Of a stretch of 64,000 nucleotides of DNA, positions 1 to 9,002 are shown one piece after another. The notes beneath the pieces were generated by a model, which had not been told where the DNA came from, searched no databases, and saw only the letters and a list, made by a program, of their open reading frames with translations. Source of the DNA: Arthrobacter_B sp038069765. GTDB lineage: Bacteria > Actinomycetota > Actinomycetes > Actinomycetales > Micrococcaceae. A program made the position numbers and the translations under genes. The stretch spans positions 1 to 64,000 of the forward strand of contig NZ_JBBPFS010000002.1 of assembly GCF_038069765.1 (NCBI RefSeq), in the 5' to 3' direction. Positions within the stretch are counted from its first letter, which is position 1, and each line of letters starts with the position of its first letter.

Positions 1-24
1 CTGTGCGGTTCCGCCCGCCGGGCC

Positions 25-492
25 CTAGCGCGAGTCCAGGTCCTCGAATACCAGGAAGGTCTGCGTGTCCAGGACGCCCGGCATGGACTGCAGCTGGTCG
101 AATATCACTTGCCGAAGGTGGATGTTGTCCTCGGCCCGCACCAGGAGGATGACGTCGAAGGAGCCGCCCACCAGGGCAATATGGTGGATTTCCGGAACCG
201 CCCGCAACTGCTCCTTCAGTTCCCGCCAGGAATGCTGGCGGACCTTCAGGGTTACGTAGGCAGAGGAGCGCAGGCCCGCCTTGACCGGATCGACGACGGC
301 GGTGAAGCGGCTGAGCACGCCGGTTTCAGTCAGCCTCGCGATCCGCGAGTAGGCATGCGCCCGCGAGATGTGCACCGCCTCTGCCACCGCGGTCACGGAG
401 GCCCGGCCGTTGCCGGTGAGCTCGGCGAGGATGTTTCGGTCGATGTCATCCAGTCGGGGAAGCGGCGCCTGTTCAGATGTGTCCCGCGGCAT
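25..492 (-). CDS. Lrp/AsnC family transcriptional regulator, probably BkdR-like
   Basis: This 155-residue protein has the size and layout of an Lrp/AsnC regulator. An N-terminal winged HTH spans about residues 13-68 (LDDIDRNILAEL, then ISRAHAYSRIARL as recognition helix). A C-terminal RAM ligand-binding domain covers about 75-150. It is divergent from the branched-chain 2-oxo acid dehydrogenase operon that starts 185 bp away. Lrp-type regulators next to bkd operons usually activate them in response to branched-chain amino acids, so that role is inferred here. The start is ATG at 492. The ligand is not visible from sequence. Confidence 0.9.
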   Translation of the reverse strand: MPRDTSEQAPLPRLDDIDRNILAELTGNGRASVTAVAEAVHISRAHAYSRIARLTETGVLSRFTAVVDPVKAGLRSSAYVTLKVRQHSWRELKEQLRAVPEIHHIALVGGSFDVILLVRAEDNIHLRQVIFDQLQSMPGVLDTQTFLVFEDLDSR

Positions 493-676
493 AGTGTCTA
501 CGCACCCCTCCTGTAATCCAGTTCACATGTGCAATCTGTCCACAAGTCTAGCCGTATGAAGAGGAATCATCTGCCGTTTTGGCGCCGTGTGGATACGAAT
601 CAGGGTCCGTCAGCATACTGGGATAACAGAACATCCACGGCAAAGAAGCCCGGGGATGGCCGCTGACGGAGGCAAA
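493..676. promoter_or_regulatory. Divergent control region between the Lrp-type gene and the bkd operon
   Basis: This 184-bp gap must hold the promoters of both divergent genes. An 8-bp palindrome CACATGTG lies at 524-531, about 35 bp upstream of the regulator start, and is a possible Lrp-type site. A GGAGG ribosome binding site at 668-672 supports the ATG at 677 for the E1 alpha gene. I could not define a convincing -35/-10 pair. Confidence 0.35.
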
Positions 677-1840
677 ATGACTATTTCAACGGGCAATCCG
701 CCCCCAGGCGCCATGGAAGATCCCCGCCGGGACTCCCCGCGTTCCGACGCCCGCACCGACACCTCTTCCCACCTGCTGCCCTCCGAGGTTCCGGTACAGC
801 TCGTGGATCAGGACGGCCGCCACCGCCACGACGACAGGTACCCGCTGCCCGACGGCGACACCCTCCTGCAGGCCTACGCCCGGCTGGTTGCCGGACGCCG
901 CATCAATGACCAGGCCAACGCGCTCGTGCGCCAGGGCCGGCTTGCCGTCTATCCCTCCTCGCACGGTCAGGAAGCCTGCCAGGTGGCCGCCGCCGTCGTT
1001 CTGGAATCGACCGACTGGCTCTTTCCGACCTACCGCGACACGGTAGCCGTGATTGCCCGCGGCGTGGAGCCGCTGCAGGTGCTCACGCTGCTGCGCGGCG
1101 ACTGGCATTCCGGCTACGACCCCTACGAGCACCGCACGGCACCGCAGGCCACGCCGCTGGCGACGCAGCTGCTGCACGCCGTCGGGGTTGCCCACGCCGC
1201 CAAGCTCCGCGGCGAAGACACCGTGGTGCTGGCCATGTGCGGCGACGGCGCCACCAGCGAGGGGGACTTCCACGAGGCCCTGAACTTCGCGGCCGTGTTC
1301 CACGTGCCCGTGGTGTTCTTTGTGCAGAACAACGAATACGCCATCTCCGTTCCGCTGAAAAACCAGTCGGTGGCGCCGTCGCTGGCGCACAAGGCCATTG
1401 GATACGGCATGCCCGGCGAGCGGGTGGACGGCAATGACCTGGCCGCGCTGCTTGCCGTACTCGGTGCCGCGGTGGAACGGGCCCGCGAGGGTTCCGGTCC
1501 GTCACTGGTGGAGGCGCACACCTACCGGATGCAGGCACACACCAACGCCGACGACGCCACCCGCTACCGCAGCCGCGAGGACGTGGAGAACTGGGTTCCC
1601 CGGGACCCGATGACCCGGATGCGCACCTACCTGCAGAACCTGAACCTGCTCGACGACGACGCTGAAGCCCGTTTCGCCGAAGACGCCGAAATCGTGGCCG
1701 CCCACATGCGCGACGGATTGAACGCTGAAATCGAGCCCGATCCGCAGGAGCTTTTTGCCCATGTATACGCCCGCCGCACACCCCAGCTTGAGGAACAGGC
1801 CGCCCAGCTGCGCGACGAACTCTCGCGCCAGGACGGCTGA
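677..1840 (+). CDS. bkdA: Branched-chain 2-oxo acid dehydrogenase E1 component, alpha subunit
   Basis: The 387-residue protein is the ThDP-binding alpha chain of an E1 2-oxo acid dehydrogenase. The thiamine diphosphate motif begins GDGATSEGDFHEALNF and ends with the QNN triplet around residue 220. SHGQEACQVA and PTYRDTVAV are typical of the branched-chain and actinobacterial PdhA-like group. It decarboxylates 2-oxo acids from Val, Leu and Ile. ATG at 677 is preferred over upstream in-frame starts because GGAGG precedes it. E1 beta follows after 3 bp, and E2 after that, so this is one operon. A pyruvate substrate cannot be excluded, but the divergent Lrp regulator favours branched-chain acids. 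Confidence 0.9.
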   Translation: MTISTGNPPPGAMEDPRRDSPRSDARTDTSSHLLPSEVPVQLVDQDGRHRHDDRYPLPDGDTLLQAYARLVAGRRINDQANALVRQGRLAVYPSSHGQEACQVAAAVVLESTDWLFPTYRDTVAVIARGVEPLQVLTLLRGDWHSGYDPYEHRTAPQATPLATQLLHAVGVAHAAKLRGEDTVVLAMCGDGATSEGDFHEALNFAAVFHVPVVFFVQNNEYAISVPLKNQSVAPSLAHKAIGYGMPGERVDGNDLAALLAVLGAAVERAREGSGPSLVEAHTYRMQAHTNADDATRYRSREDVENWVPRDPMTRMRTYLQNLNLLDDDAEARFAEDAEIVAAHMRDGLNAEIEPDPQELFAHVYARRTPQLEEQAAQLRDELSRQDG

Positions 1841-1843
1841 AAG

Positions 1844-2947
1844 ATGAGCACCATGACAGTTCCCCAAACCGCGGAAGCCCCCGCACCCGCCGCCGCGGCA
1901 CCTGAGTCCCTGACCTTCGCCAAGGCGCTGAATACCGCGCTGGCCGACGAGATGGCCGCCGACACCTCAGTGCTGATGTTCGGCGAGGACGTGGGCCCGC
2001 TGGGCGGCGTCTTCCGCATCACCGACGGGCTGACGGCGCGTTTCGGGGAGGAGCGCTGTTTCGACACCCCGCTGGCCGAGTCCGGCATCATGGGCATGGC
2101 GGTGGGCATGGCAATGAACGGCATGCGCCCCGTGGTCGAGATGCAGTTCGATGCCTTCGCCTACCCCGCCTTTGAACAGGTGGTCAGCCACGCCGCGAAA
2201 ATGGCCAACCGCACCCGCGGCAAGGTCCGGCTGCCGCTGGTAATCCGGATTCCCTACGCCGGCGGCATCGGGGGAGTGGAACACCACTGCGACTCCTCCG
2301 AGTCCTACTACGCCCACACGCCGGGCCTGACCGTCGTCGCGCCCGCCACGGTTTCCGATGCCTACACCCTGCTGCGTGAAGCGATCCGGCTGGACGATCC
2401 CGTGGTGTTCCTGGAACCCAAGAAGCTCTACTGGACCAAGGAGGATGTCGATCTGGCCGCCCTGCGCAGCCGCTTTGATGCTCCCAGCGGTTCAGCAGCA
2501 GATGCTCCACTGCACGACGGCGGCCCCCGGCCCGGTGCCATCGGCACTGCCGCGGTGGCCCGCGCCGGCACCGACGCAACGCTGATTGCCTACGGCCCGT
2601 CCGTCTCGACCGCCCTCGCTGCCGCCGAGGCCGCTGCCGCTGAGGGCCGGTCCCTGGAAGTGATCGACCTGCGCTCCATCGTGCCCTTCGACGACGAGAC
2701 CGTCACTGCGTCGGTCCGCCGGACCGGGCGCGCGGTGGTCATTTCGGAAGCTCCCGGTTTTGCGTCAGTGGCCTCGGAAATCGTGGCCCGGGTGCAGGAA
2801 CGCTGCTTCCATTCGCTGGCGGCACCCGTGCTGCGCGTCACCGGATTCGACATTCCCTACCCGGCCCCCAAGCTGGAACACTGGTTCCTGCCCAGCGTGG
2901 ACCGGATTCTTGACGCCGTTGACGAACTTCAGTGGGAGGACCGATGA
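1844..2947 (+). CDS. bkdB: Branched-chain 2-oxo acid dehydrogenase E1 component, beta subunit
   Basis: This 367-residue protein is the transketolase-like beta chain of E1. Family features include the N-terminal region LMFGEDVGPLGGVFRIT, the segment ESGIMGMAVGMAMNG, and a C-terminal transketolase domain with IDLRSIVPFDDETV. The first 20 residues are Ala/Pro rich and make it slightly longer than the usual 325-340. The start at 1844 lies 3 bp after the E1 alpha stop, and the gene end overlaps the E2 start by 4 bp (ATGA), so translation is probably coupled. It forms an alpha2-beta2 tetramer with the preceding product. Confidence 0.92.
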   Translation: MSTMTVPQTAEAPAPAAAAPESLTFAKALNTALADEMAADTSVLMFGEDVGPLGGVFRITDGLTARFGEERCFDTPLAESGIMGMAVGMAMNGMRPVVEMQFDAFAYPAFEQVVSHAAKMANRTRGKVRLPLVIRIPYAGGIGGVEHHCDSSESYYAHTPGLTVVAPATVSDAYTLLREAIRLDDPVVFLEPKKLYWTKEDVDLAALRSRFDAPSGSAADAPLHDGGPRPGAIGTAAVARAGTDATLIAYGPSVSTALAAAEAAAAEGRSLEVIDLRSIVPFDDETVTASVRRTGRAVVISEAPGFASVASEIVARVQERCFHSLAAPVLRVTGFDIPYPAPKLEHWFLPSVDRILDAVDELQWEDR

Positions 2948-4470
2948 GCGTGCGCACCTTTCTGCTCCCGGACCTGGGCGAAGGCCTGACCGAAGCCGAA
3001 CTGGTCACCTGGCTGGTGGCCGTGGGCGATGAAATCCTGGTCGACCAGCCGGTCGCCGAGGTGGAGACCGCCAAATCACTGGTCGAGGTGCCCTCTCCGT
3101 TCGCCGGTACCGTTGCCCAGCTGCACGGCGAAGCCGGGCAGACACTCGACGTTGGCCGTCCCCTGATTTCGGTGTCGCCGTCGGCTTCGGTTGCCGCAGC
3201 CGAAGCGGCCCCGGCGCCTGCTGCTGCCCCGGCAAGCCCTGCCCCCGGACAGAGCGATCCCGACGGCGAAGCGTACCGGCAGGAGGAAAAGGCCGGATCG
3301 GGCAACGTGCTGATCGGCTACGGCACCCCGGGCGGACACACCGTGGCGCGCCGGACCCGGCGGTCTCGGACGGCACCGGCGGTTATTCCTGCAGAAGCAA
3401 TCCCCGCCGAAGCAATCCCCGCTGAAGCAATCCTCGCCGAAACGATTCCTGCCGAAGCCGCTGCCGCTCCGGCCCGCGCTTCCGCTTCCGGAGGGTCCGC
3501 CCAGGCACCGCGGTGCATCTCTCCGCTGGTGCGCAAGCTGGCCCGGGACGGCGGCCTCCGGCTCGCCGAGATCTCCGGTTCGGGTCCGGATCAGCTGATC
3601 CTGCGCGCCGATGTTGAGGCAGCCCTCGCGGCCGCCGGCAGCAACGGGACCGTGGCGGGAACAGCAGGCGTCGGAACAGCAGGCGTCGGCGCCGCTGCCG
3701 TCGTGACCGCCGTCGTTGAGCCCGCCGCCACAACCGCCGTCGACCCGCGCACCGGGCTGAACGTCGCCTCGCGCACCCCGGTCACCGGGCTGCGCAAGAC
3801 CGTCGCCGCGAACCTGACCGCCAGCCGCAGCAGCATTCCCGAGGCCACCGTCTGGGTGGACGTGGATGCAACCGCCCTGCTTGAGCTGCGTGCGGACCTC
3901 AAGCGGCGCAATCCGGACACCACTCCGGGCCTGATGGCCTTCCTTGCCCGGTTTGTCCTGGCCGGGCTGGCGAAGTTCCCCGAACTCAACACCCGGTTTG
4001 ATCCGGCGGCCTCCCCGGCGGAGGGCGCGCAGCTCACCTCCTACGAGGGCGTGAACCTGGGCTTCGCGGCGCAGACCGACCGCGGGCTCATGGTTCCCTC
4101 CATCCGGCGGGCGGACACCATGAACGCCCGGGAGCTGGACGCCGAGATCCGCCGCCTCACCGCCACCGCGCGGGCGGGCAGGGCCACGCCGGCCGAGCTG
4201 ACCTCGGGCACCTTCACGCTGAACAACTACGGAGTGTTCGGGGTGGACGGCAGCGCCGCGATCATCAACTATCCGGAATCGGCCATCCTGGGCATCGGCC
4301 GCATCATCGACAAGCCATGGGTGGTGGACGGAGCACTGGCCGTGCGGAAGCTGACCGAACTGACCCTGGTGTTCGACCACCGGGTGTGCGACGGCGGCAC
4401 CGCCGGAGGCTTCCTGCGCTACGTTGCCGACGCCATCGAGAATCCGGGCAGCGTGCTCGCAGACCTGTAA
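2944..4470 (+). CDS. bkdC: Dihydrolipoamide acyltransferase E2 of the branched-chain 2-oxo acid dehydrogenase complex
   Basis: E2 of 508 residues. A lipoyl domain fills residues 1-76, with the lipoylated lysine expected at K44 in VETAKSLVEV. After a long Ala/Pro linker comes a peripheral subunit-binding domain (about 180-225, ISPLVRKLARDGG). The C-terminal acyltransferase domain carries the catalytic DHRVCDGG motif near the end. The linker holds a five-copy pentapeptide repeat and a second AGVGTAGVGA stretch. The start is ATG at 2944 in the ATGA overlap with E1 beta. No E3 (lipoamide dehydrogenase) gene is in the window, so E3 is presumably encoded elsewhere and shared. Confidence 0.92.
   Translation: MSVRTFLLPDLGEGLTEAELVTWLVAVGDEILVDQPVAEVETAKSLVEVPSPFAGTVAQLHGEAGQTLDVGRPLISVSPSASVAAAEAAPAPAAAPASPAPGQSDPDGEAYRQEEKAGSGNVLIGYGTPGGHTVARRTRRSRTAPAVIPAEAIPAEAIPAEAILAETIPAEAAAAPARASASGGSAQAPRCISPLVRKLARDGGLRLAEISGSGPDQLILRADVEAALAAAGSNGTVAGTAGVGTAGVGAAAVVTAVVEPAATTAVDPRTGLNVASRTPVTGLRKTVAANLTASRSSIPEATVWVDVDATALLELRADLKRRNPDTTPGLMAFLARFVLAGLAKFPELNTRFDPAASPAEGAQLTSYEGVNLGFAAQTDRGLMVPSIRRADTMNARELDAEIRRLTATARAGRATPAELTSGTFTLNNYGVFGVDGSAAIINYPESAILGIGRIIDKPWVVDGALAVRKLTELTLVFDHRVCDGGTAGGFLRYVADAIENPGSVLADL
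3385..3459 (+). repeat. Five tandem 15-bp units coding an AIPAE-type linker
   Basis: Five consecutive 15-bp units (3385, 3400, 3415, 3430, 3445) of the form ATCCCCGCCGAAGCA encode a repeating (A/T)I(P/L)AE pentapeptide in the flexible linker of E2. Copies two and three differ by one base, which suggests recent slippage. Ala/Pro-rich linkers are normal in E2 proteins; the tidy repetition is the unusual part. Confidence 0.9.
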
Positions 4471-4580
4471 GCGGGCTCGGGGCGGGCGGACGCAACATTT
4501 GCCGTTCCGCGCCGCCCCCGCAGCACCGCCGCGGTAGGTTGGAGGCGACATCCAGCCAACGGACCAAAAAGGACGGACCC

Positions 4581-5432
4581 ATGACGGACGCAGCCGGACA
4601 CGACACCGCAACGTGGCGGGAGGTCGCTCCGCGGGTGCTGGTACGCACCAACCCCGGGTTCGGGATGAACACGGGTCTGGTGATCGGCGATGAGCGGGCG
4701 CTGATCATTGACACCGGTGCCGGGCCGCGGCAGGGCTGCGCCATCCTTGAGGCGGTCCGGGAGCGCACGGACCTGCCGCTGATTGCCGTCAATACGCACG
4801 CCCACTTTGACCATTACTTCGGCAACGCCGTCCTCGCCGCCAACGGGGTGGAGGACATTTGGGCCACCAGCAGCTGCGCTGCCGCCATCACCGAGCACGG
4901 TGACTCGCAGCGTCCCGCCGTCGTCGCCCTGGAAGCGGAAATGGCAGCCGGCACCGGCGTCCATACCGAAATCCTGGCGCCCACCCGGCTCGTGGACGGA
5001 GCTCCGGTGGACCTGGATCTGGGCGGGATCTCCGTGACGCTGTTCCACCTGGGCCGCGGCCACACCGACCATGACCTGCTCGTCGGAGCCGGCGACGTTC
5101 TGTTCACCGGAGACCTGGTGGAGCAGGGCGCGGACCCGTCCTTCGAGGATTCGTTTCCCAAGGAATGGATCCGGACGCTGGGCAAAATCACGGCCCTTGA
5201 CGACCTCTATCGCGTCTTTGTGCCCGGGCACGGGGAGCCCGTGACCGTGGGCTTTGTGACCACCCAGATGAACAAGATGCGCACCGCCGTCGCCGTTACC
5301 CGCAGCGCCATGGACCAGGCTTCGGTGGACATGACCAAGGCCATTCCGATCCTGCCGTACGGGCCGGAGCAGTCGCGGGCCCTGCTTCTGCGGCTGCGCA
5401 CCCTGGCCCGGTGGAAATGGCTCAAGCAGTAA
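4581..5432 (+). CDS. Metallo-beta-lactamase fold hydrolase
   Basis: The 283-residue protein has the metallo-beta-lactamase fold. NTHAHFDHYFGN carries the HxHxDH zinc motif. A later His is in LGRGHTDHD, an Asp in FTGDLVEQG and another His in FVPGHGEP. The order fits class B-like or quinoprotein-relay-like hydrolases of unknown substrate. The ATG at 4581 follows a purine-rich AAAAAGGACGG site, while the longer open frame upstream overlaps the E2 gene and is unlikely to be translated. An MFS transporter follows after 18 bp and may be cotranscribed. Confidence 0.85.
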   Translation: MTDAAGHDTATWREVAPRVLVRTNPGFGMNTGLVIGDERALIIDTGAGPRQGCAILEAVRERTDLPLIAVNTHAHFDHYFGNAVLAANGVEDIWATSSCAAAITEHGDSQRPAVVALEAEMAAGTGVHTEILAPTRLVDGAPVDLDLGGISVTLFHLGRGHTDHDLLVGAGDVLFTGDLVEQGADPSFEDSFPKEWIRTLGKITALDDLYRVFVPGHGEPVTVGFVTTQMNKMRTAVAVTRSAMDQASVDMTKAIPILPYGPEQSRALLLRLRTLARWKWLKQ

Positions 5433-5450
5433 GGGCGGTACCCTGAATCG

Positions 5451-6776
5451 GTGCCTGCCGATTCCTTCAGCCTCAAAACCATAGCCGTCCCCGCGTTCGG
5501 GCCGACGCTGCTGTACGGGGTGGCCACCGGTGCCATCCTGCCGGTTATCGCGCTGACGGCGCGGGATCTTGGAGCCACCGTGGCGCTGGCGGCGCTGGTC
5601 ATCACGCTGACCGGGGTCGGATCGCTGCTGACCAACGTTCCGGCCACCGTGCTCACCACCCGTTTCGGTGAAAAGTGGGCGCTGGTCATCGCGTCCCTGT
5701 GGTGCTCGGCTGCCATGGTCACCGCGGCCCTGGCACCGGCGCTGTGGCTCTTTGCCCTGGCCGTGTTCATGGTGGGCATGGCCGGATCGGTGTTCGGGCT
5801 GGCACGGCAGAGCTACCTGACCGAGGCGGTGCCGGTGCACTTCCGGGCCCGGGCTTTGTCCACGCTGGGCGGAGTGAACCGGATAGGAGTGTTTGCCGGG
5901 CCGTTTGCCGGTGCCGCTGCCATTCACTTTGCCGGCACGCCCGGCGCCTACTGGGTGGGCGCCGCAGGCGCGCTGCTGGCGGGCGTCATCAGCCTGAAGG
6001 TTCCCGAACTTCGCCTGCCGGCAGCCGGGACCCCGGGCGGCGGGGCAGGTTCTCGCGGCTGGGCAGGTTCTCGCGGCGGCGGCACGGGTGCCGGCACCGG
6101 CGCAGGGCCGGCGGTCCCGGCCCCCACCGTCCGCTCCGTTCTGCACAGCCACGGGCGGGTGTTCCGGACCCTGGGCCTCGGGATCCTGCTGATTGCCGCA
6201 GTGCGGGCCTCCCGGCAGGCAGTGATTCCCCTGTGGGCCCAGCACATTGGCCTGGACCCCACGCAGACGGCCCTCATCTACGGGGTCTCCGGCGCCATCG
6301 ACATGTTGATTTTCTATCCCGCGGGCAAGGTCATGGACCTGAAGGGCCGGCGCTGGGTGGCGGTGCCGTGCATGCTCACCATGGCCGCGGGCCTGGCCTT
6401 GATGCCGCTGACCGCCAGCGGCACCGGCCTGCTGCTGGTGTCCCTGGTCCTGGGATTCGGCAACGGCATCGGATCCGGAATTGTCATGACGCTGGGCGCG
6501 GACTTCTCGCCTTCCCCGGGACGCCCGCAGTTCCTGGGGATCTGGCGTCTGCTCGCTGACAGCGGCACGATGGCCGGACCGGCGCTGCTCTCGGCGGTCA
6601 CCGCGCTGGCGAGTCTCTCGGCCGGCATCGGAGCCACTGCTGTGCTGGGCCTGCTGGGGGCCGCCGCGCTGTGGCGGTGGGTGCCCAAGGGTCGGCCAGG
6701 CTACGGGCAGCCGGCCGGAAATCCGGCGGGCGAACCGGCAGGACCTGTCAGCGGGCCGGGTCTCCCGCCTGCATAG
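5451..6776 (+). CDS. MFS transporter
   Basis: A 441-residue integral membrane protein with two blocks of about six hydrophobic helices, as in the major facilitator superfamily. Between the halves is a Gly/Arg/Ser-rich cytoplasmic loop (about residues 196-222, with repeated GSRG). Helix 4 to 5 has MVGMAGSVFGLARQSYLTE and the second half has the MDLKGRRWVAV loop, both MFS-like. The substrate is unknown. The start is taken as GTG at 5451, 18 bp after the hydrolase. The 3' end overlaps the convergent PAP2 gene by 29 bp. Confidence 0.82.
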   Translation: MPADSFSLKTIAVPAFGPTLLYGVATGAILPVIALTARDLGATVALAALVITLTGVGSLLTNVPATVLTTRFGEKWALVIASLWCSAAMVTAALAPALWLFALAVFMVGMAGSVFGLARQSYLTEAVPVHFRARALSTLGGVNRIGVFAGPFAGAAAIHFAGTPGAYWVGAAGALLAGVISLKVPELRLPAAGTPGGGAGSRGWAGSRGGGTGAGTGAGPAVPAPTVRSVLHSHGRVFRTLGLGILLIAAVRASRQAVIPLWAQHIGLDPTQTALIYGVSGAIDMLIFYPAGKVMDLKGRRWVAVPCMLTMAAGLALMPLTASGTGLLLVSLVLGFGNGIGSGIVMTLGADFSPSPGRPQFLGIWRLLADSGTMAGPALLSAVTALASLSAGIGATAVLGLLGAAALWRWVPKGRPGYGQPAGNPAGEPAGPVSGPGLPPA

Positions 6777-7659
6777 AGAACAACCAGCAGGCCAGGGCGC
6801 TGAGAACGTAGCCCACTCCGACAATCAGGCTCAGCCCGGACCAGAAGTACAGCAACATGGATTCGCTGCTGCCCAGCACCGTGGTGCCGCTGGTGGCGTA
6901 CAGGTAGGCGCCCACCGCGAGCACCAGGGCGAGCAGGCCCGGAACCGCACACAGGGCCGTAAACACCGGGGACCCGCCGCGGCTGCGGCCGCCGGGCGGC
7001 CAGTAGTTCCAGTCCGGTGTTGTCCGCATCATGACCAGTCCGCCGATCAGCGTCCAGGTGCCCACCACCAGGAAGGAGGCAACGACGTCGGCCGGGCGGT
7101 GCCAGAGGTTAACAAAGGTGGCCGCTCCGGCGAGTACGGCGTAGCTGCCGCCCGCAGCAGCCACGGCCGGGCGCCAGCGCGGGGACGCGAGAAGGAAGAC
7201 CACCGCGGCAGCAGAGGCAGCCAGCGTGGTGTGGCCGGAGGGCAGCGAATTGAAGTCCAGGGTGATGACCCCGCGGTCGGGCCGGTCAAAAAAGAGCCGC
7301 TTCAGCAGCTGGCTGCTGATGTTCGCGGACGCGAAGGTGCTCAGGGCGATGACCGCCGGGGCCAGCCGCCGCCGTCGCACCGTCACGGCCAGCACCACCG
7401 CACCCGCAATGAACACCGACAGCAGCGGCAAATTGTCCAGGAATTCCAGGACCGGAAGCGGCGAGGCGGGCATCGCCACCTCGGCTTCGCGCCAGGCCGA
7501 CTCATCGGCCAGCTGGCCGGTGGTGGTGCGGACAAACGCCCAGTAGGTCACGGCCACGGCGGCCGCGCACAGCAGTGCCCCGAAGAGGAACACAGCGGCG
7601 TTGTGGGCTGGCCGTCGCCGGGTCGGAGCGCGGCTGTTCAGGAGATTGCGGGTATTCAT
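6748..7659 (-). CDS. PAP2 superfamily membrane phosphatase
   Basis: The 303-residue membrane protein has PAP2 signature pieces. Motif 1 is KRLFFDRP (usual KxxxxxxRP), motif 2 is LPSGHTT (usual PSGH), and motif 3 is a degenerate NLWHRPADVVAS. The usual SR before the motif 3 region is missing, but a His and Asp remain. Several transmembrane helices flank these. Such enzymes remove phosphate from lipid or prenyl pyrophosphates on the outer face of the membrane. The C-terminal quarter adds more helices not needed for catalysis. It converges on the MFS gene with a 29-bp overlap. Confidence 0.82.
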   Translation of the reverse strand: MNTRNLLNSRAPTRRRPAHNAAVFLFGALLCAAAVAVTYWAFVRTTTGQLADESAWREAEVAMPASPLPVLEFLDNLPLLSVFIAGAVVLAVTVRRRRLAPAVIALSTFASANISSQLLKRLFFDRPDRGVITLDFNSLPSGHTTLAASAAAVVFLLASPRWRPAVAAAGGSYAVLAGAATFVNLWHRPADVVASFLVVGTWTLIGGLVMMRTTPDWNYWPPGGRSRGGSPVFTALCAVPGLLALVLAVGAYLYATSGTTVLGSSESMLLYFWSGLSLIVGVGYVLSALACWLFSMQAGDPAR

Positions 7660-7757
7660 TGCCTCCTAGTCTGCCACTGGAACTTGGCACTTGGCTGAAC
7701 GACCGCTGTGACCGCCGTCATGACCCTGCGGACGGGTGCCGGGACTAGGCTGGCTGG

Positions 7758-8849
7758 GTGGCTACTCCTGATCTTCCCCCGGTGACCGGCTTCCGTCCGG
7801 ACCTGTCCGCACTGCTCGCCGATGCCCGCGTTGTGTCGGTGCCCATGCGGGTGAAATTCCGCGGCATCCTGCACCGGGAGGCGCTGCTGCTCCCCGGCCC
7901 GGCCGGCTGGGGCGAGTTTTCCCCGTTCCCCGAATACGACGACGCCGAAGCCGCTCCCTGGCTGGCGGCCGCCCTGGAGGCGGCGGGGGAGGGGTACCCC
8001 GAACCGGTCCGGACCTCCGTGCCGGTCAACGGCACCGTGCCCGCAGTCGGCGTGGATCAGGTTGAAACGGTCCTGGCCCGGTTCGGCGCCGTGTCCGCCG
8101 TGAAGGTGAAGGTGGCCGAGCGCGGCCAAACCGTTGCCGAGGACCTGGCGCGGGTGGCCGAGGTCCGGCGGCTGCTCCCCGGCGCCGGGATCCGGGTGGA
8201 CGCCAACGGGGGCTGGGACGTGCCCACCGCCGTCGGCGCCCTGGAAGCACTGGCCGAGGCGGGGCTGGAATACGCCGAGCAGCCGGTGTCGGACATCGCC
8301 GGACTGCGTGCGGTGAGGGAAGAGCTGGCGCGCCGCGGGGTCCCGGTGCTGATTGCCGCCGATGAAAGCGTGCGCAAGGAAACCGATCCGCTGCGGGTGG
8401 CCCGTGAAGACGCTGCTGATTTGATCGTGGTCAAGGTGGCGCCGCTGGGCGGCGTGCGCCGGGCCCTGTCCATCGTGGCGGCAGCCGGCCTGCCCGCCGT
8501 CGTCAGCTCGGCGCTTGACACCTCCGTGGGCATCCGCGCCGGCGTCGCGCTGGCCGCCTCCCTGCCACAGCTGCCGTATGCCTGCGGGCTGGGCACGCTG
8601 TCGCTGATGGACGGCGACGTCACCGCGGAGCCGCTGCTGCCCGACGGCGGTGCGCTGGCGGTGCGCGAAGTGCCTGTGTCGGAGGAGCTGCTGGAGCGGT
8701 ATGCCGCCGGCCCGGACGTGACCCGGTGGTGGCTGGACCGGCTGGCGCGGGTCTATGCGCAGCTTCCGGCTGTTCCGGGCGGTCCGGGCGGTCCAGGGAC
8801 GCCGGGATCCATTAGTTCATTCCCCGCACCGCACGGGTTCCCACCGTAA
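7758..8849 (+). CDS. menC: o-Succinylbenzoate synthase (menaquinone biosynthesis)
   Basis: The 363-residue protein belongs to the enolase superfamily. It has the KVKVA lysine pair in the barrel, the metal ligands in RVDANGGWD, YAEQPV and AADESV, and a second catalytic lysine in VVKVAPLGG. The capping sequence VPVNGTVPAV is typical of actinobacterial MenC. It dehydrates SHCHC to o-succinylbenzoate in menaquinone biosynthesis. The start is GTG at 7758. The C-terminal tail (about 340-363) is Gly/Pro rich. The next menaquinone gene, menD, lies about 36 kb downstream rather than adjacent. Confidence 0.92.
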   Translation: MATPDLPPVTGFRPDLSALLADARVVSVPMRVKFRGILHREALLLPGPAGWGEFSPFPEYDDAEAAPWLAAALEAAGEGYPEPVRTSVPVNGTVPAVGVDQVETVLARFGAVSAVKVKVAERGQTVAEDLARVAEVRRLLPGAGIRVDANGGWDVPTAVGALEALAEAGLEYAEQPVSDIAGLRAVREELARRGVPVLIAADESVRKETDPLRVAREDAADLIVVKVAPLGGVRRALSIVAAAGLPAVVSSALDTSVGIRAGVALAASLPQLPYACGLGTLSLMDGDVTAEPLLPDGGALAVREVPVSEELLERYAAGPDVTRWWLDRLARVYAQLPAVPGGPGGPGTPGSISSFPAPHGFPP

Positions 8850-9002
8850 GTGGCCTCCCGTGGCTGCTGTGGTCACAGAAGTGCATATGCGCCACAGAGA
8901 GTGGGAACGCGTGCGCCGGGACCCGCAGGAAGCCGGCATTCTGAGGAGGAATGGCGGGTTTCTCAGCCAGCACCGGGCTGCATCCTGGCAATCCGGTTCG
9001 CT

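Noticed and set aside
3076..4611. 511-residue open frame on the minus strand opposite E2
   Set aside because: Antisense shadow of the E2 gene; no domain or ribosome binding site.
4419..6824. 801-residue open frame on the minus strand
   Set aside because: It is antisense to the metallo-hydrolase and MFS genes, both of which have clear families. Its composition is low-complexity, rich in Gly, Arg, Gln and His, as expected from the opposite strand of GC-rich coding DNA.
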